Assembly (NCBI GenBank): GCA_020284085.1
Contig: JACEVL010000153.1
Span: 232,501 to 296,500 of the forward strand
Length of the DNA: 64,000 nt
Source: Aporrectodea caliginosa
Taxonomy: Eukaryota > Annelida > Clitellata > Crassiclitellata > Lumbricidae
Direction of reading: 5' to 3'
Position 1 is the stretch's first letter; every line of letters starts with the position of its first letter. This document shows positions 1 through 10,110 of this stretch, one piece after another. The position numbers and the translations under genes were made by a program. The notes below the pieces were generated by a model. It was not told the origin of the DNA, ran no database searches, and saw only the letters and a program-made list of their open reading frames with translations.

Positions 1-335
1 TAATCACCAAAATCATCAAACTCTCTTGTCTCTTCCCTTCTCAAAAAGTAACTCTTTACAAGGAAAACTTGTCTAACTACCTTCTCATCTCCGATCTTTC
101 CTTTCTATCTAAGTCAACGAAATGTCCTTTCCCGACTCAACGATTACTTCTCTTCTAACTCATTTCTCAACTTCAAGTATTTGGTTTCACTAAACACCAC
201 TCCACATAAACTCTATTTGAGTCTCTGCAAAAAACTTGTATCTGTCGTCAGCCACCAGCAAGTCTCCTGCCTCTGTCTCCTTGACACATCTGCCGCATTC
301 GACACCATCGATCACAGCCTCCTCCTCCATAGATA
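1..335 (+). mobile_element. CR1/L2-like LINE fragment (reverse transcriptase, degraded)
   Basis: Translation at about 262-335 gives the RT motif A block LLDTSAAFDTIDHSLLLHR, typical of CR1/L2-like LINEs. Upstream, pieces resembling the preceding RT region (a 'GFTKHHST'-like stretch near 187-210) are readable only by changing frame, so the copy carries several frameshifts. It starts before the window and stops being recognisable at about 335. It is a dead retroelement, not a host gene. Confidence 0.7.
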
Positions 336-473
336 ATATTTTTGGTTTGGCATCTCTGGCACTGTTCTACTCTAGTTCCGGTGCTCTTTGTCCTCCAGTC
401 TCCTTCGAGTCGGAGTTCCGTCAAAAAATTCAGAGCAAAAGGGTTCCGTAGCCAAAAAAGATTGAGCACCACT
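336..473. mobile_element. hAT-like terminal sequence ending at 473
   Basis: The minus-strand read from 473 begins CAGTGGTGCTCAATCTTTTT and continues into a GGCTACGGAACCC-type sequence. From memory this resembles the ends of many invertebrate hAT transposons. The other terminus is not identified, so the extent is a guess; it may interrupt the LINE fragment to its left. Confidence 0.35.
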
Positions 474-503
474 GATCTAGAAAAACATTTTTCGGTTATC
501 CCG

Positions 504-757
504 TAGTTTAGGTTGGTAAATTATTTGAATGTCTTGAATGCCGTACTTCATGTTGGCAAGTATGCAGTCTTGTATGTCCATATCAGGAATCCAGCTTCTA
601 TTTTCGGTAAAAATTATTTCCATCAATGCATCTTCTATTTAAACACATACATGTAAATGGTTTTATCAATCCCACTTGCATTTAGGGAAACAATTTTTGA
701 ATCAATCCAGCTTCCATTTTAATTTGATGATATAAAATAATTTACCAACCTAAACTA
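504..757. mobile_element. MITE with 23-bp perfect terminal inverted repeats
   Basis: TAGTTTAGGTTGGTAAATTA begins at 504 and its exact reverse complement ends at 757; the perfect match spans 23 bp (504-526 and 735-757). Both ends finish with TA, consistent with a Tc1/mariner-type TA duplication. The 254-bp interior has no ORF. It holds an imperfect direct repeat (ATCCAGCTTCYATTTT, near 591 and 703). Confidence 0.75.
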
Positions 758-926
758 GGGCTTACCAATTTTTCATTCCGATGTTTCGTCGCAATCGGCT
801 TCCTGCTAAAAGGTTTGACGGCTTCCACGCGCTTTATTTTGCAACTGTCGAATTTGAAATCGAAGATGTTTGTTTAAGCGTCGCTGCTTTGTGAACTGAA
901 ACGTAAACGTGAATAACATTTTGAAG

Positions 927-1111
927 ATGCTTTGCTGCTACTTTGAAGGACGGTCCGTGCAGATATAACTCGTCGATGGTTGGAGCAACTTGCCAGGGTT
1001 TTATCGAAGTCCTGTCATCAGAGGTCGAACTAGAGAAAGCCGTTGCAGAAATTGGTCCAATCTCGGTAGCCATTGCTGTTCGTCAGTCATCATTCATTCA
1101 ATACAAAGATG
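927..1111 (+). CDS. Cathepsin L-like cysteine protease, internal exon (partial gene)
   Basis: The plus strand reads 61 uninterrupted codons (928-1110) resembling the middle of a papain-family (C1A) mature domain: the DGPCRYNSS disulphide-loop region, GATCQGF, and the family block EIGPISVAIAVRQSSFIQYK before the catalytic His. The exon ends at G1111 with a good donor (G|GTTAGT), leaving phase 1. The next usable acceptor, at 2485, supplies GC and restores GGC, so phases agree (..YKDGIY). The 5' boundary is less certain; I take the AG at 925-926 as acceptor. The catalytic Cys exon (CGSCW type) is not in the window and must lie further left. C1A proteases are secreted or lysosomal; localisation cannot be judged from this part. 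Cathepsin L versus a related C1A subtype is uncertain. Confidence 0.75.
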
Positions 1112-1408
1112 GTTAGTGAGACATAAGCTATATACGCAAGACTATTTTATGCTTACTTTCTTAGTCGCTTCTTAGAGCGCCTTCATTTATCTCTCATCAA
1201 TGCAGTACAATACAACTGATCTTTGATACGTAAAAACGAACAAAAACCAAAAGCGAATGAACCAAACCTTGTGCAAACCTGGCCAAATCCATCTGTCCAT
1301 CAATTCGTCAATTCTTCCAACCCAGTAAAGTCTCCGCCGATTCGTTCATCGCCCCTTTTCGTCTGTCAAGCTGAATATCCGAGCTAAAAATTGGCATTTT
1401 TCGCTTAG

Positions 1409-1476
1409 ATGGGAGCGCATGTTAGCCTAACATCTGCTGAGAGGCGCTATATAAAGTCTATGAATGAATGAATTAA
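1409..1476 (+). mobile_element. CR1/L2-type LINE or SINE 3' end with (GAAT)n tail
   Basis: It has a GGAGCGC ... GAGAGGCGCTATATAAA hairpin followed by three GAAT units. The same 3' terminus is seen at 3424-3512, 39240-39312 and 48003-48070. Confidence 0.6.
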
Positions 1477-1804
1477 CCTCATCAGCAGGTCCTGCCTCTC
1501 ATATGCAGTACTTTATTTATGTGTGCATCTCACGCGTGCACGCACCTACCTACTTACACGTAGATGCCTTCTTGCATAGTGTACATACTTTCTTACCTAC
1601 GTAATAATTCTTGCTTTCTGAGTTACTCATTTGTATACTAACGTACTTGCTAACATACTTAGTTTAAACAGATGAGATATAATGTAAGCGCTAGAGATAG
1701 TATGACATTTCTATGCTGCAGTCCGTAGTGAAGTGACAAACGCTAAGCGACCTTAGACCCGCTGTTTAAACGGTTTAAATATAGATATCGATTTACAGCC
1801 TATC

Positions 1805-1880
1805 AACGTATAATGGGTGGACACAGCATAGCACAGCTGACGTTGTACTGTGAAGTGAAGCCGACATGACGTCAGGCAGC
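1805..1880 (+). repeat. Dispersed repeat, inverted relative to 4690-4800
   Basis: It contains ACACAGCATAGCA, GTTGTACTGTGAAGTGA and ATGACGTCAGGCAG in the order in which they recur on the minus strand at 4690-4800. The two flank the 3' half of the protease gene in opposite orientation. Class unknown. Confidence 0.55.
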
Positions 1881-2034
1881 GCTCATTTTGACGACATTAA
1901 GGGTCAAGTCGTTTTGATCGGCCGGTTTCAGCTAGATACGAGATTCAACCTCTAGTGATATACAGGGTGGTTATATTATACAGTGCTCAGGGTTGTGCCT
2001 AAACAAAATGTCAAATAATATTTTTATGTCACCA

Positions 2035-2262
2035 ACGACACTCAGATATGCGGATGCGTGATGAATGCATTCTTAATTGCCATCCTAAATCAAATCAAGT
2101 ACTCTAAATCAGAAACTGTTTTTATTTAGGCATTGCGCCACTGGTCAATGTTTCTGTTTATAAACCGCTGAGAGAATTTTGCCACTCTTCAACGTCCTGT
2201 GGCAGTGTCCAGCTTTGACGATTAAACCTCGCTCGAAAAGAATACTGGATTGTAATCCTCGT
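2035..2262 (+). pseudogene. Decayed partial copy of the protease His exon and its acceptor
   Basis: The acceptor region CTGTTTTTATTTAGGCATT (about 2117-2135) is almost identical to the one before the exon at 2485. GAAAAGAATACTGGATTGTA (2240-2259), encoding KEYWIV, also matches that exon. The roughly 100 bp between do not match: the [13 protein letters not shown] block is missing and replaced by sequence with an in-frame TGA (about 2217). The intron flank upstream (2040-2116) is also similar to 2396-2470, so this is a diverged tandem duplication of intron plus exon that has lost the catalytic His codon. Confidence 0.6.
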
Positions 2263-2484
2263 ATTAAGACGTGATCACAGCAATACTCACTGTTAACTTT
2301 CGCTCTAGGTTCAACAAACACCACACTGTTGTTTCCCATCCGAACACAGTATGACGGAATGTTTTAAACAAATGTTAAGAATTCAAACCGATGACCAGCG
2401 ACTCTCAATATGCGCGTGCGTCTGGTGCATTTTTAGGTATTGCGATCATAACATAACTCTAAATCATAAACTGTTTTTATTTAG

Positions 2485-2594
2485 GCATTTACTAATAATG
2501 AAACATGCATTAAGGGAGATCCGGACCACGCTGTCTTGGTTGTTGGATATGGAAGAAACCCCGCTGGAAAAGAATACTGGATTGTAAAAAACAG
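2485..2594 (+). CDS. Cathepsin L-like protease exon with catalytic His, frameshifted
   Basis: After the acceptor TTTTTATTTAG, GC completes the split glycine codon and ATT TAC gives the expected YKDGIY. The frame then runs into TAA TAA unless one base is skipped. After the skip it reads [20 protein letters not shown] followed by a GKEYWIVKN block, with the active-site His in DHAV and the active-site Asn codon near the end. It ends AAAAACAG|GTGATT; the AG joins C4267 to make Ser of the NSWG motif. The frameshift near 2491 is either real decay (a pseudogene) or a sequence error. The next intron (2595-4266) is full of repeats. Confidence 0.75.
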
Positions 2595-2825
2595 GTGATT
2601 GTAGACAGCAAAACTGTTCATTTTGGAATGCATGATGCAGAACGCATTCAATAGTTGACATAGTATGACGGATTATTTCGTCTAAATGCAGAAATATCTC
2701 TGATAACTTTGGACATGCGAGGCGTTTTCTGGTGCTAGATTTACGTACAATACTTATACACGTCGGTTTTGCCAAGGATTTTTTGCGTTTGAGGGTATTT
2801 TGGTCACAAGTCACCTTGGCCCATT

Positions 2826-2969
2826 TGACTGTATCAGGCCCATCCTTCTGATGTGTACGGTCGAGCGTCAGTGACTGTATCAGGCCCATCCTTCTGATGT
2901 GTACGGTCGAGCGTCAGCCCACTTGACTGTATCAGGCCCATCCTTCTGATGTGTACGGTCGAGCTTCAG
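2826..2969. repeat. Three tandem copies of a 46-bp unit
   Basis: A unit starting TGACTGTATCAGGCCCATCC and ending GGTCGAGCGTCAG occurs at 2826-2871, 2872-2917 and 2924-2969. Copies 1 and 2 abut; copy 3 follows a 6-bp spacer (CCCACT) and has one substitution (GCTTCAG). The copies are nearly identical, implying recent duplication within the intron. Confidence 0.9.
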
Positions 2970-3423
2970 CCATACGTGTACGCCGCCTGTGGCTGAGTGT
3001 TTTCGTCTCGGTGGAGGACGACCAACCCGGACCATTGAAGTGACCTCGAACTTCAGTCACTGGAGGCGCTTCAATCTAAAAACCGACACACGACAAATGC
3101 GTTTTTCCGTGTACTCCTTGTTCCTCGATGACTAGCCGGAAGTGCGTCATCTGCTATCAGTGAGGAACTGCTCGTCGGCAACGTCATCGTGTGTGCGAAC
3201 GCTGTCACCTGTGGCCGCTCTACTGCATCGACGCAACTTGGCCAGAGACTCTGAACATCTATTCCTTCTTCTATTCAGCTGTCGACGAAATACTTTGGTT
3301 GGTTCCACGCATGTGCGTGGGCCCGCCAGTGGTGACTCTTCTGGCTCGTTGTGCATTGTTTTGCTAATTGATGACATAAAAAATTATCTTCGTTCGTAAT
3401 GACACTAAACATCATAATAGGTT

Positions 3424-3512
3424 AGCGCAGAGAGCGCCTCTGAGTTGGTCTCTTGAAGAGGCGCTATATAAATTCTCAGATTGAATGAATGAATGAATGA
3501 ATGAATATTTAT
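3424..3512 (+). mobile_element. CR1/L2-type 3' end with (GAAT)n tail
   Basis: AGAGCGCCTCTGAG ... GAAGAGGCGCTATATAAAT forms a hairpin, followed by about six GAAT units. No RT coding remains upstream. Confidence 0.7.
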
Positions 3513-3619
3513 CGTCATCATAATCATCATCATCATCATCATCACCATCATCGTCGTCGTCGTCGTCGTCATCATCATCGTCGTCATCGTCATCGTCATG
3601 ATCATCATCGTCATCGTAG

Positions 3620-3669
<50 letters not shown>

Positions 3670-3745
3670 GTCATCATCGTCATCATTATCACGATTATGA
3701 ACACGATAATCGTCAAGGTCATCCAAATTATCGTCATCATTATCT
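3513..3745. repeat. (ATC)n/(GTC)n microsatellite
   Basis: ATC and GTC triplets continue for about 200 bp. The Asp-, His-, Met- and Ile-rich open frames over it are products of the triplet repeat, not genes. Confidence 0.9.
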
Positions 3746-4210
3746 CACCAGCGGTGTATGCTGGCCGTAATAGTGCAACTGGAATTACTCTATATGTGCA
3801 GCTCACGTATATATATATGTTCACTTGTATTCGCTCAATTCACAAATTCACACCAGCAAGAGATAGTTTTAAGGCATTTCCTGCATGTTTGCCATTGTAG
3901 ATTAGGCCTACACGCGGAATGAAATGATTAGCATCTTGTCTTGCTCAACTGCTGAGAAGCGTTATATGCATAACAGAACAAGCGATTTAAGTGGTGCATA
4001 AGTTGTTCATGTAGTCTGTTTTGGAACCACTGTTTGGTGCTAATTCTAAGAACCACTGTAAGGCTTTCCATGTCGTGATAGATTAATAGATCTCCTCTGC
4101 TACTCCTTCTCTCCAATGTTTGTTGGTCACACCTTTCAAACTTTCTTTGTAGCTCAAATGCTTTTATTATTATTACAACGATACGTATAACCCAGTTCCC
4201 AAAGTGTTAG

Positions 4211-4366
<156 letters not shown>

Positions 4367-4689
4367 AGTCTTTGCATAATCCGAGCTTATGAGTTCAAAA
4401 AGAGTTAAGAAATCACGAATCGTAATTGGAAAGAAAAGCTTCTTTACAAGTTTGACAATGATGCACGTTTCAAATTATGTATGATAACTGGAATTCCAAA
4501 TTTATTGCGCTGTATGGTCAACTAAATTGTACTTACATTAATTTTGTTCAACCTAATGACCAAAAACTCCACAGAACGGTGCTATATTTATTTCATTAAA
4601 GGAAACGTTATGAGACTATTTTATGATTCGATTGCAATTGGGAGATCCAAACGGGATCTGAGGTCGTTGTTTGGATGGACACAGAACCC

Positions 4690-4800
4690 ATTATGTTAAA
4701 GAGCTCTGCCTGACGTCATGCATGGCAGAAAGTTTAGAAGTGGCAGGCATCACTTCACAGTACAACTTTTGCTTTGCTATGCTGTGTACACCCAATATAC
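4690..4800 (-). repeat. Dispersed repeat, inverted copy of 1805-1880
   Basis: The minus strand carries the same ordered blocks as 1805-1880 (ACACAGCATAGCA, GTTGTACTGTGAAGTGA, GACGTCAGGCAG) with an added stretch between them. Confidence 0.55.
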
Positions 4801-4825
4801 GTCGATGGGCCAAAGCTCGTATTGT

Positions 4826-4888
4826 ATTGTATTGTAATTATAAATTTATAAAGCGCCTCTCACAGTGAACACCAATCGGAGGCGCTCG
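4826..4888 (-). mobile_element. CR1/L2-type 3' end with (ACAAT)n tail
   Basis: The minus strand reads GAGCGCCTCCGATTGG ... GTGAGAGGCGCTTTATAAAT and then an ACAAT-repeat tail. Only the terminal hairpin survives. Confidence 0.65.
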
Positions 4889-5049
4889 TAATTATAGGAG
4901 AGCGAGTCTAAATCTGCAAATCAATCATGATTTGTCATTCGTAGAGAAGCCGTGAAAAATCACGCTTGGGGAAAACCCCGACGAAGCCAGTTACGAATGC
5001 TATTTTTAACATAAAATGAGATATGCAGAGCAGGATAATGTAAAAAAGA

Positions 5050-5715
5050 AGACGTGGAAGTGGAGGAGGAGGAGCAGAAGGCAGGCGAAGAGAAAGGAGA
5101 AAGAGAAAAGAGGAGGAGGAGGAGGAAGAAGAAGAGAAAGAGGAAGAGGAGAAAGAGGAGGAAGAGGAGGGGGAAGAAGAAGAGAAAGATAAAGAAGAGG
5201 AAGAGGAGGAGGAAGAAGAAGAGGACGAGGAGGAAGGGAAAAAGAAGGGGAGGAGGAGGAGGAGGAAGAAGAAGAGAAAGAGGAAGAAGAGGAAGAGAGG
5301 AGGAGGAGGAAGAAGAAGAGAAAGAGGAAGAGGAGGAAGAGGGGGAGGAGGAAGAAGAGAGAAAGAAGAAGAGGAGAAAAGAGGAGGAAGAGGAGGAGGA
5401 AGAAGAAGAGAAAGAGAAAGAGGAGGAAGAGGAGGAGGAAGAAGAAGAGAAAGAGAAAGAAGAGGAAGAGGAGGAGGAGGAAGAAGAAGAGAAAGAGGAA
5501 GAAGAGGAAGAGGAGGAAGAAGAGAAAAAGGCAGAGGAGGAAGAGGAGGAAGAAGAGGAGGAGGAAGAGGAAGAAGAGGAGAAAGAGGAAGAAAGAGGAA
5601 GAGGAGGGGATGAGGAGGAAGCAGAAGAGAAAGAGGAGGAGTAGAAAGAGAATGGGGAGGAGAAGAAGAGGAGGAGAAGGAGGAAGAGAAGGAATAGGAG
5701 GAGGAAGAGGAGGGT
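5050..5715. repeat. About 660-bp polypurine (GGA/GAA) tract
   Basis: The plus strand is almost pure A and G (GAGGAGGAA-type units). Long Glu/Lys/Arg-rich (plus) and Ser/Phe-rich (minus) frames across it arise from composition alone. Such mirror-symmetric polypurine DNA can in principle form triplex structures. Confidence 0.95.
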
Positions 5716-5889
5716 ATCAGCCATTTGCACCTTCTATCACATTTTGATCTAATGCTCCTGGATTAGGCTACTATGTTAGCTAGCTGTATGTAGGGCATCA
5801 GTTAAACTATGGAATTCTAGTGTCTTGCCACGTAGCCAGTAATGTTTTAATGTTTCATTACATTTGCTAACGGTAGAAAGAACCATGAT

Positions 5890-8800
5890 GTTTGCAGACG
5901 GTTCTGCCACCTGGTGACTCACCTTGTCACCTTGTGCCGTCGATTCGCTGAATCCTAGCGACCGTCATAGTCAGCCTTCTCCATGTGTTCCGATCTCTCG
6001 TCGCCTCTCTCAGCTCCGGAATGTTCATCATCATCGTCTCGTGTATCTCATCCATCCATCTCTTTCTTGGTCGTCCTCTTTTTCGTCTTCCCTCTCCACA
6101 CGCCAGCATCATCTCCTTTTCCATGCCGTCCGCCCGCATCACATGGCCAAAATACATCACTTTTTGTCTCGCCGCTCTTTGTCTCAATGTCATCTCTCCT
6201 CTTAAGTGTCCTATCTCTTCCAGTACATGTTCATTTGTTCTCTTCTCAGTCCAGGGGACCCTCAGCATTTTCCTCCAAATCCACATTTCGCATGCTTCGA
6301 TTTTCTTCTCTAGTGCTTTGGTTTTTGTCCATGCCTCGCACCCGTACAGCACCACTGGTATTATCATTGCTTTAACAATTCTTGTTTTCGTTTCCAGGCT
6401 CACCGCTTTATCCTTCCATATCTTTTCCAATCCCTGCATTGCTCCTTTTCCCAGAGTAATTCTTCGGCGTATCTCTCTCTCGCATCCCCCCTCCCTATCT
6501 ATTGTAGCTCCCAGGAAACAGAAGCTCGATACCACCTCAATCTCTTCTCCATCTACTTCGAAGCTTCTCCAGTTCTCTGTGGTCATAATTTTAGTCTTTT
6601 TTATGTTGAAGTACAATCCTGCTTTCTCACTTTCAAGCCTTAGTTTCCTGATGTTGTTTTTCAGTACTTCCTTTTTTCCCCGCCAACAGTGTTGTGTCAT
6701 CCGCATACCTTAAGTTGTTGACAACCTTTCCAGCTATCCTCACTCCTTCCGCCTCATCATCAAATCCTGCCTCTCTCATGATCCTTTCTGCGTATAGAAT
6801 GAACAGGTACGGTGATAGTATACATCCCTGTCTTACTCCCTTCTTTATTTGGAAACTTGCTGTTTCTCCGTGTTCCGTTCTCACCACTGCTATCTGGTTG
6901 GAATATAAGTTCCTGAGGAGAGTTATCAGGTGCACAGGTATTCCCATATCTCTCAAAGTCTTCCACATGAGATCGTGGTTTACACAATCAAATGCCTTGC
7001 TGTAGTCTATAAAACATAGGTGGACCTCTTGTCCAAATTCCCTCTGTCTTTCCATTATCCATCTCAGGTTTGCAATATGATCTCTTGTGCCTCTCCCTTT
7101 CCTGAAGCCGGCTTGGGTTTTCGGCAGTTCACGCTCTATCCTGCTCTCCATTCTTTTGTGTATGATCTTGAGGAGTATCTTGCTTGTATGTGATATCAGC
7201 GCTATAGTTCTGTAGTTCTCGCAGTCTCTCGCGTCTCCTTTTTTGAAGATGGGTATGAATATCGATTTACCCCAGTCTTTCGGCCATTCTTCTGTTTCCC
7301 ATATTAAGTTGCACAAAGTTGTTATCTCCTTTGTTATTCCATCACCAGCGGCTTTAATCAATTCAATAGGGATTTCGTCTGCGCCTGGTGTCTTGTTATC
7401 CCTTATTTGCGTGATTGCCCATTCTACCTCCGCCTCCATAATTCCCGGTTCTTTTTCGTAGTCCTCTGTGATCGTCTTTTCTCCTCTGATCTCCTCGTCG
7501 TCTGTGTTATAGAGAGCTTCCGTATATTCTCTCCATCTGTTCTTTATCTCCTCCCCGTCACCTATTATTCCTCCGTTTCCATTTTTTAGTGAGCCATTTC
7601 GTGGTGTAAACTTGCCAGTTATTTTCCTCATCATCGCGAACATCTCTCTGGTTCTTCCCTTTTCCCCCTCTATTTCCATTTCCTTGCATCGGTCATTTAG
7701 GTATTTGTCCTTGTCTTTCCTTGCCTGTTTCTGGAATTTACCATTCAACACCCTCACCTGATCTCTGTTCCCCACTGCTCTCGCCCCTCTCCTTTCTTCC
7801 GCTATTTTGATTGCCTCCACAGTTAGCCATGGTGATATATTCTTTCTCTCCCTCCTTGGAACGTGAGTGATTGCCTCCTCGTGCACCACCTTCTTCATCT
7901 CTTCCCACATGTCGTCAGCATTTATCGCTTCATCCAGATGTAATGCCTCAAATCTGTTCTTTATCTCTTCTCTGTACTCTGGTATGATCCCTTTACATTC
8001 GTATCTGATTAGGCGTTCCCCTCTTTTGAGTCTCTTGAGTTTCATCTTAAGAGTTGCCACCAACAGTTCATGGTCCGATCCACAGTCCGCTCCAGGTCTC
8101 GTTTGTACATCTCTCACCGTGCTCTTCCATCTCTGCTTTATCAATACATAGTCTATCTGGTTTCTGTGTTTTCCATCTGGTGAAGTCCATGTGTACAATC
8201 TTCTCTTTGTCTTCTCAAAACATGTATTCATGATCCTCAAATCATTTGTTTCGCAGAAGTCAATAAGTCTTTCTCCCGCTTCATTTCGTTCCCCCAGACC
8301 ATATCTACCATACGATGCTTCTATCTTGTCTGATCTCCCCACCTTTGCGTTGAAATCTCCCATAATCACCAGGACATCACCTTTCGGCACGCTGTCGATC
8401 TTTCCCTGTAACTCAGTGTAAAACCTTTCGCGAATCTCCTCCTCTGCTGTCGATGTTGGTGCATACACTTGTATGACGGTAGTGTTCACCTCTTTACCCC
8501 TGAACCTTACACTTAGTATTCGATCGTTGACCGTATCATAGCCCATTATTGCCGCAGCACTCCTCTTGTCGCAGATCATCGCTACTCCATTTCTTCTTCC
8601 CTCGTTGGGTCCCGACATCACTACTCTGTATTCTCCAGAGTTGAAGTGTCCCTTTCCCTGCCATCTCGTCTCGCTCAGACCCAACACCTCCAGCCCCATC
8701 CTTTCCATCTCCATCTTGATCACCTCCAGTTTTCCTGTTTGCATGCTTCTCACATTCCATGTTCCCAATCTCCATTGGGTTCTACAGCTCAGGTTGATCC

Positions 8801-9210
8801 TGTGTTCTTCGACTAAATCCGTTACCGCACCTCCTTTCGGTTTTAGTGCGATCGCTTCATGACGTCGTTTCTTCGCCAGGTCATCCTTCCGCTCTTTCCC
8901 AGTAGTCCTGAAATCGCTATCTGGCCTGGGTGTCTCACCATCGGCGATTATCGTTTTTTCATAGTTCGTGCTTTCCATGACAGTTTTCTTGGCAAATGTA
9001 CAGAGGTGGTTTGCCATTGCCTTCCTCTGGTTTCGCCTGCCGTACCCGTTCGTTCGCCTCCCCGTAGGGAGGTTACTAACAGTTCGCACCACGTGAAGGT
9101 GGGTACGGAGGTCTTTGGTTAATCAACCCAGGTCGGGCCCGTGCCTCCGTCCTAGGGCGTCGGTCAGGTCACCTCCCTGTTTTACCTCCTTGGAGGTGAT
9201 TGATTAACCT
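5890..9210 (-). mobile_element. Full-length RTE-like non-LTR retrotransposon
   Basis: The minus strand spans a complete single-ORF LINE of about 3.3 kb: a short 5' leader (about 9018-9210), an endonuclease plus reverse transcriptase ORF, and a short 3' end below 5927. Length and single-ORF layout fit the RTE clade. In databases this protein type is often mislabelled 'craniofacial development protein 2-like' (from memory). Exact ends and target-site duplication could not be fixed by eye. Shorter relatives are at 18560-18885, 29655-29840, 41505-41730 and 50010-50155. Confidence 0.85.
5927..9017 (-). pseudogene. Endonuclease/reverse transcriptase of the RTE-like LINE, one frameshift
   Basis: The first ATG of the frame is at 9017 (MANHLC); the open frame itself extends to 9092. 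The N-terminal third is an APE-type endonuclease: LGTWNVRSM, LSETRWQG, VIMGDFNAKVG, DYVLIK and GSDHELL mark the Asn, Glu, Asp/Asn and Ser-Asp-His active-site blocks. The RT follows: QAGFRKGRGTRDH, FIDYSKAFD (motif A), GVRQGCILSPYLF (motif B), LRYADDTTLL (motif C). The frame breaks at a run of six A (plus-strand T6 at 6672-6677): five A would join ...LLAGKK to EVLKNNI and on to the C-terminal region (YGCEAW, RRKRGRPRKRW) ending at 5927. One extra A therefore inactivates an otherwise complete protein. Confidence 0.88.
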
Positions 9211-9216
9211 TAGCGA

Positions 9217-9332
9217 ACCAGAGTACAGAGAAGAGATAAAGAACAGATTTGAGGCATTACATCTGGATGAAGCGATAAATGCTGACGACATGTGGGAAGA
9301 GATGAAGAAGGTGGTGCACGAGGAGGCAATCA
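9217..9332 (+). mobile_element. Inverted 116-bp fragment of the same RTE-like LINE
   Basis: These 116 bases are the exact reverse complement of 7868-7983, inside the ORF of the adjacent element. They encode the same peptide (PEYREEIKNRFEALHLDEAI and onward) on the plus strand. Matching stops abruptly at both ends. The fragment sits next to the 5' end of the full-length copy, in the opposite direction. Confidence 0.95.
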
Positions 9333-9926
9333 ATGTACAAATACTTCGCTATGTTACTTTAATAAGAAAACAAATCTTCCATTTTTGCGAATATCTACAA
9401 CAGACTAAGTACAGTCAACGAATATTAAACTTTCTGTTATGTTACGAAATCTTTCAAATGCTGTCTGTGTGATGTTATTAATCTGAACGAGCGATCTCCT
9501 TCTCCTCTATTGTCACCTCTTCCACAACAATCTCCTCCTTCCCACCTTCTTCTCCACCACCTGCATCATCACCTCCTCCCACCTCTTTTTAGAATACTTC
9601 AAGGGGCGTGATAGACCAGCGACACGCCTAGCCATACCTACGAACATATAGTTATTATTGCTTATTAATGACTTTATTGATTGTCAATCGCTATCTCTCT
9701 TTCTGTGCGTCTGATTGTATGGCTGCCTATTTGAATGTCTGTGTGTCTCTCTCTGTCTCTATCTTTGCATCTCTTTCTGTCGGTCCCTTGCACGCTCTCT
9801 CTCTGTCTCTGTCTCTCTGTCTCTCTCTGCTGTGTGTGTTTCCTACACCTTGCTACGCCTTGCTATTCGACGTTAGCTTCATCGTTTTGGTGCGTTATCA
9901 AAGGTCACAATATAAATGACGGTGAA
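9333..9926. other. No gene seen; TCTG/TCTC-rich stretch
   Basis: AT-rich sequence, then CTCC-rich sequence (9500-9590) and a (TCTG/TCTC) low-complexity tract (about 9740-9835). Nothing coding was recognised. Confidence 0.5.
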
Positions 9927-10110
9927 GGGGCGGATCCAGAAAGTTTATGAGGGGGGGCCAAATGGGCGTCCGAAGGACGATCGTTGAGGCGCGCCAGCAG
10001 GGGAGGGGTCTGGGGAGGGGGATGTGCCCTCCCCCACTTTAAATTTTTTTGAATTTGCACACTGCAATGGTTGCATTTTAGGCTGTCATGTGAAACAATT
10101 TCTCTATTAT
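9927..10110. mobile_element. Probable single hAT-like terminus
   Basis: AGGGGCGGATCCAG followed by a G-rich stretch looks like the CAGGGGCGGATCCAG end of many hAT elements (from memory). I found no matching opposite end or 8-bp duplication. Confidence 0.3.

Larger units (their letters stand above)
1112..2034 (+). other. Intron of the cathepsin-like gene, repeat-containing
   Basis: No coding sequence was recognised. The interval holds one LINE 3' end (1409-1476), a repeat related to 4690-4800, and scattered TTAC/ACGT-rich low-complexity sequence (about 1490-1670). Confidence 0.5.

Noticed and set aside
5054..5644. Long Glu/Lys-rich (plus) and Ser/Phe-rich (minus) open frames
   Set aside because: They lie wholly in the polypurine tract, which rarely contains stop codons; composition alone explains them.
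5927..9017. Host gene annotated as 'craniofacial development protein 2-like'
   Set aside because: The protein is an APE endonuclease plus reverse transcriptase of a LINE; that name is a known type of mislabel.
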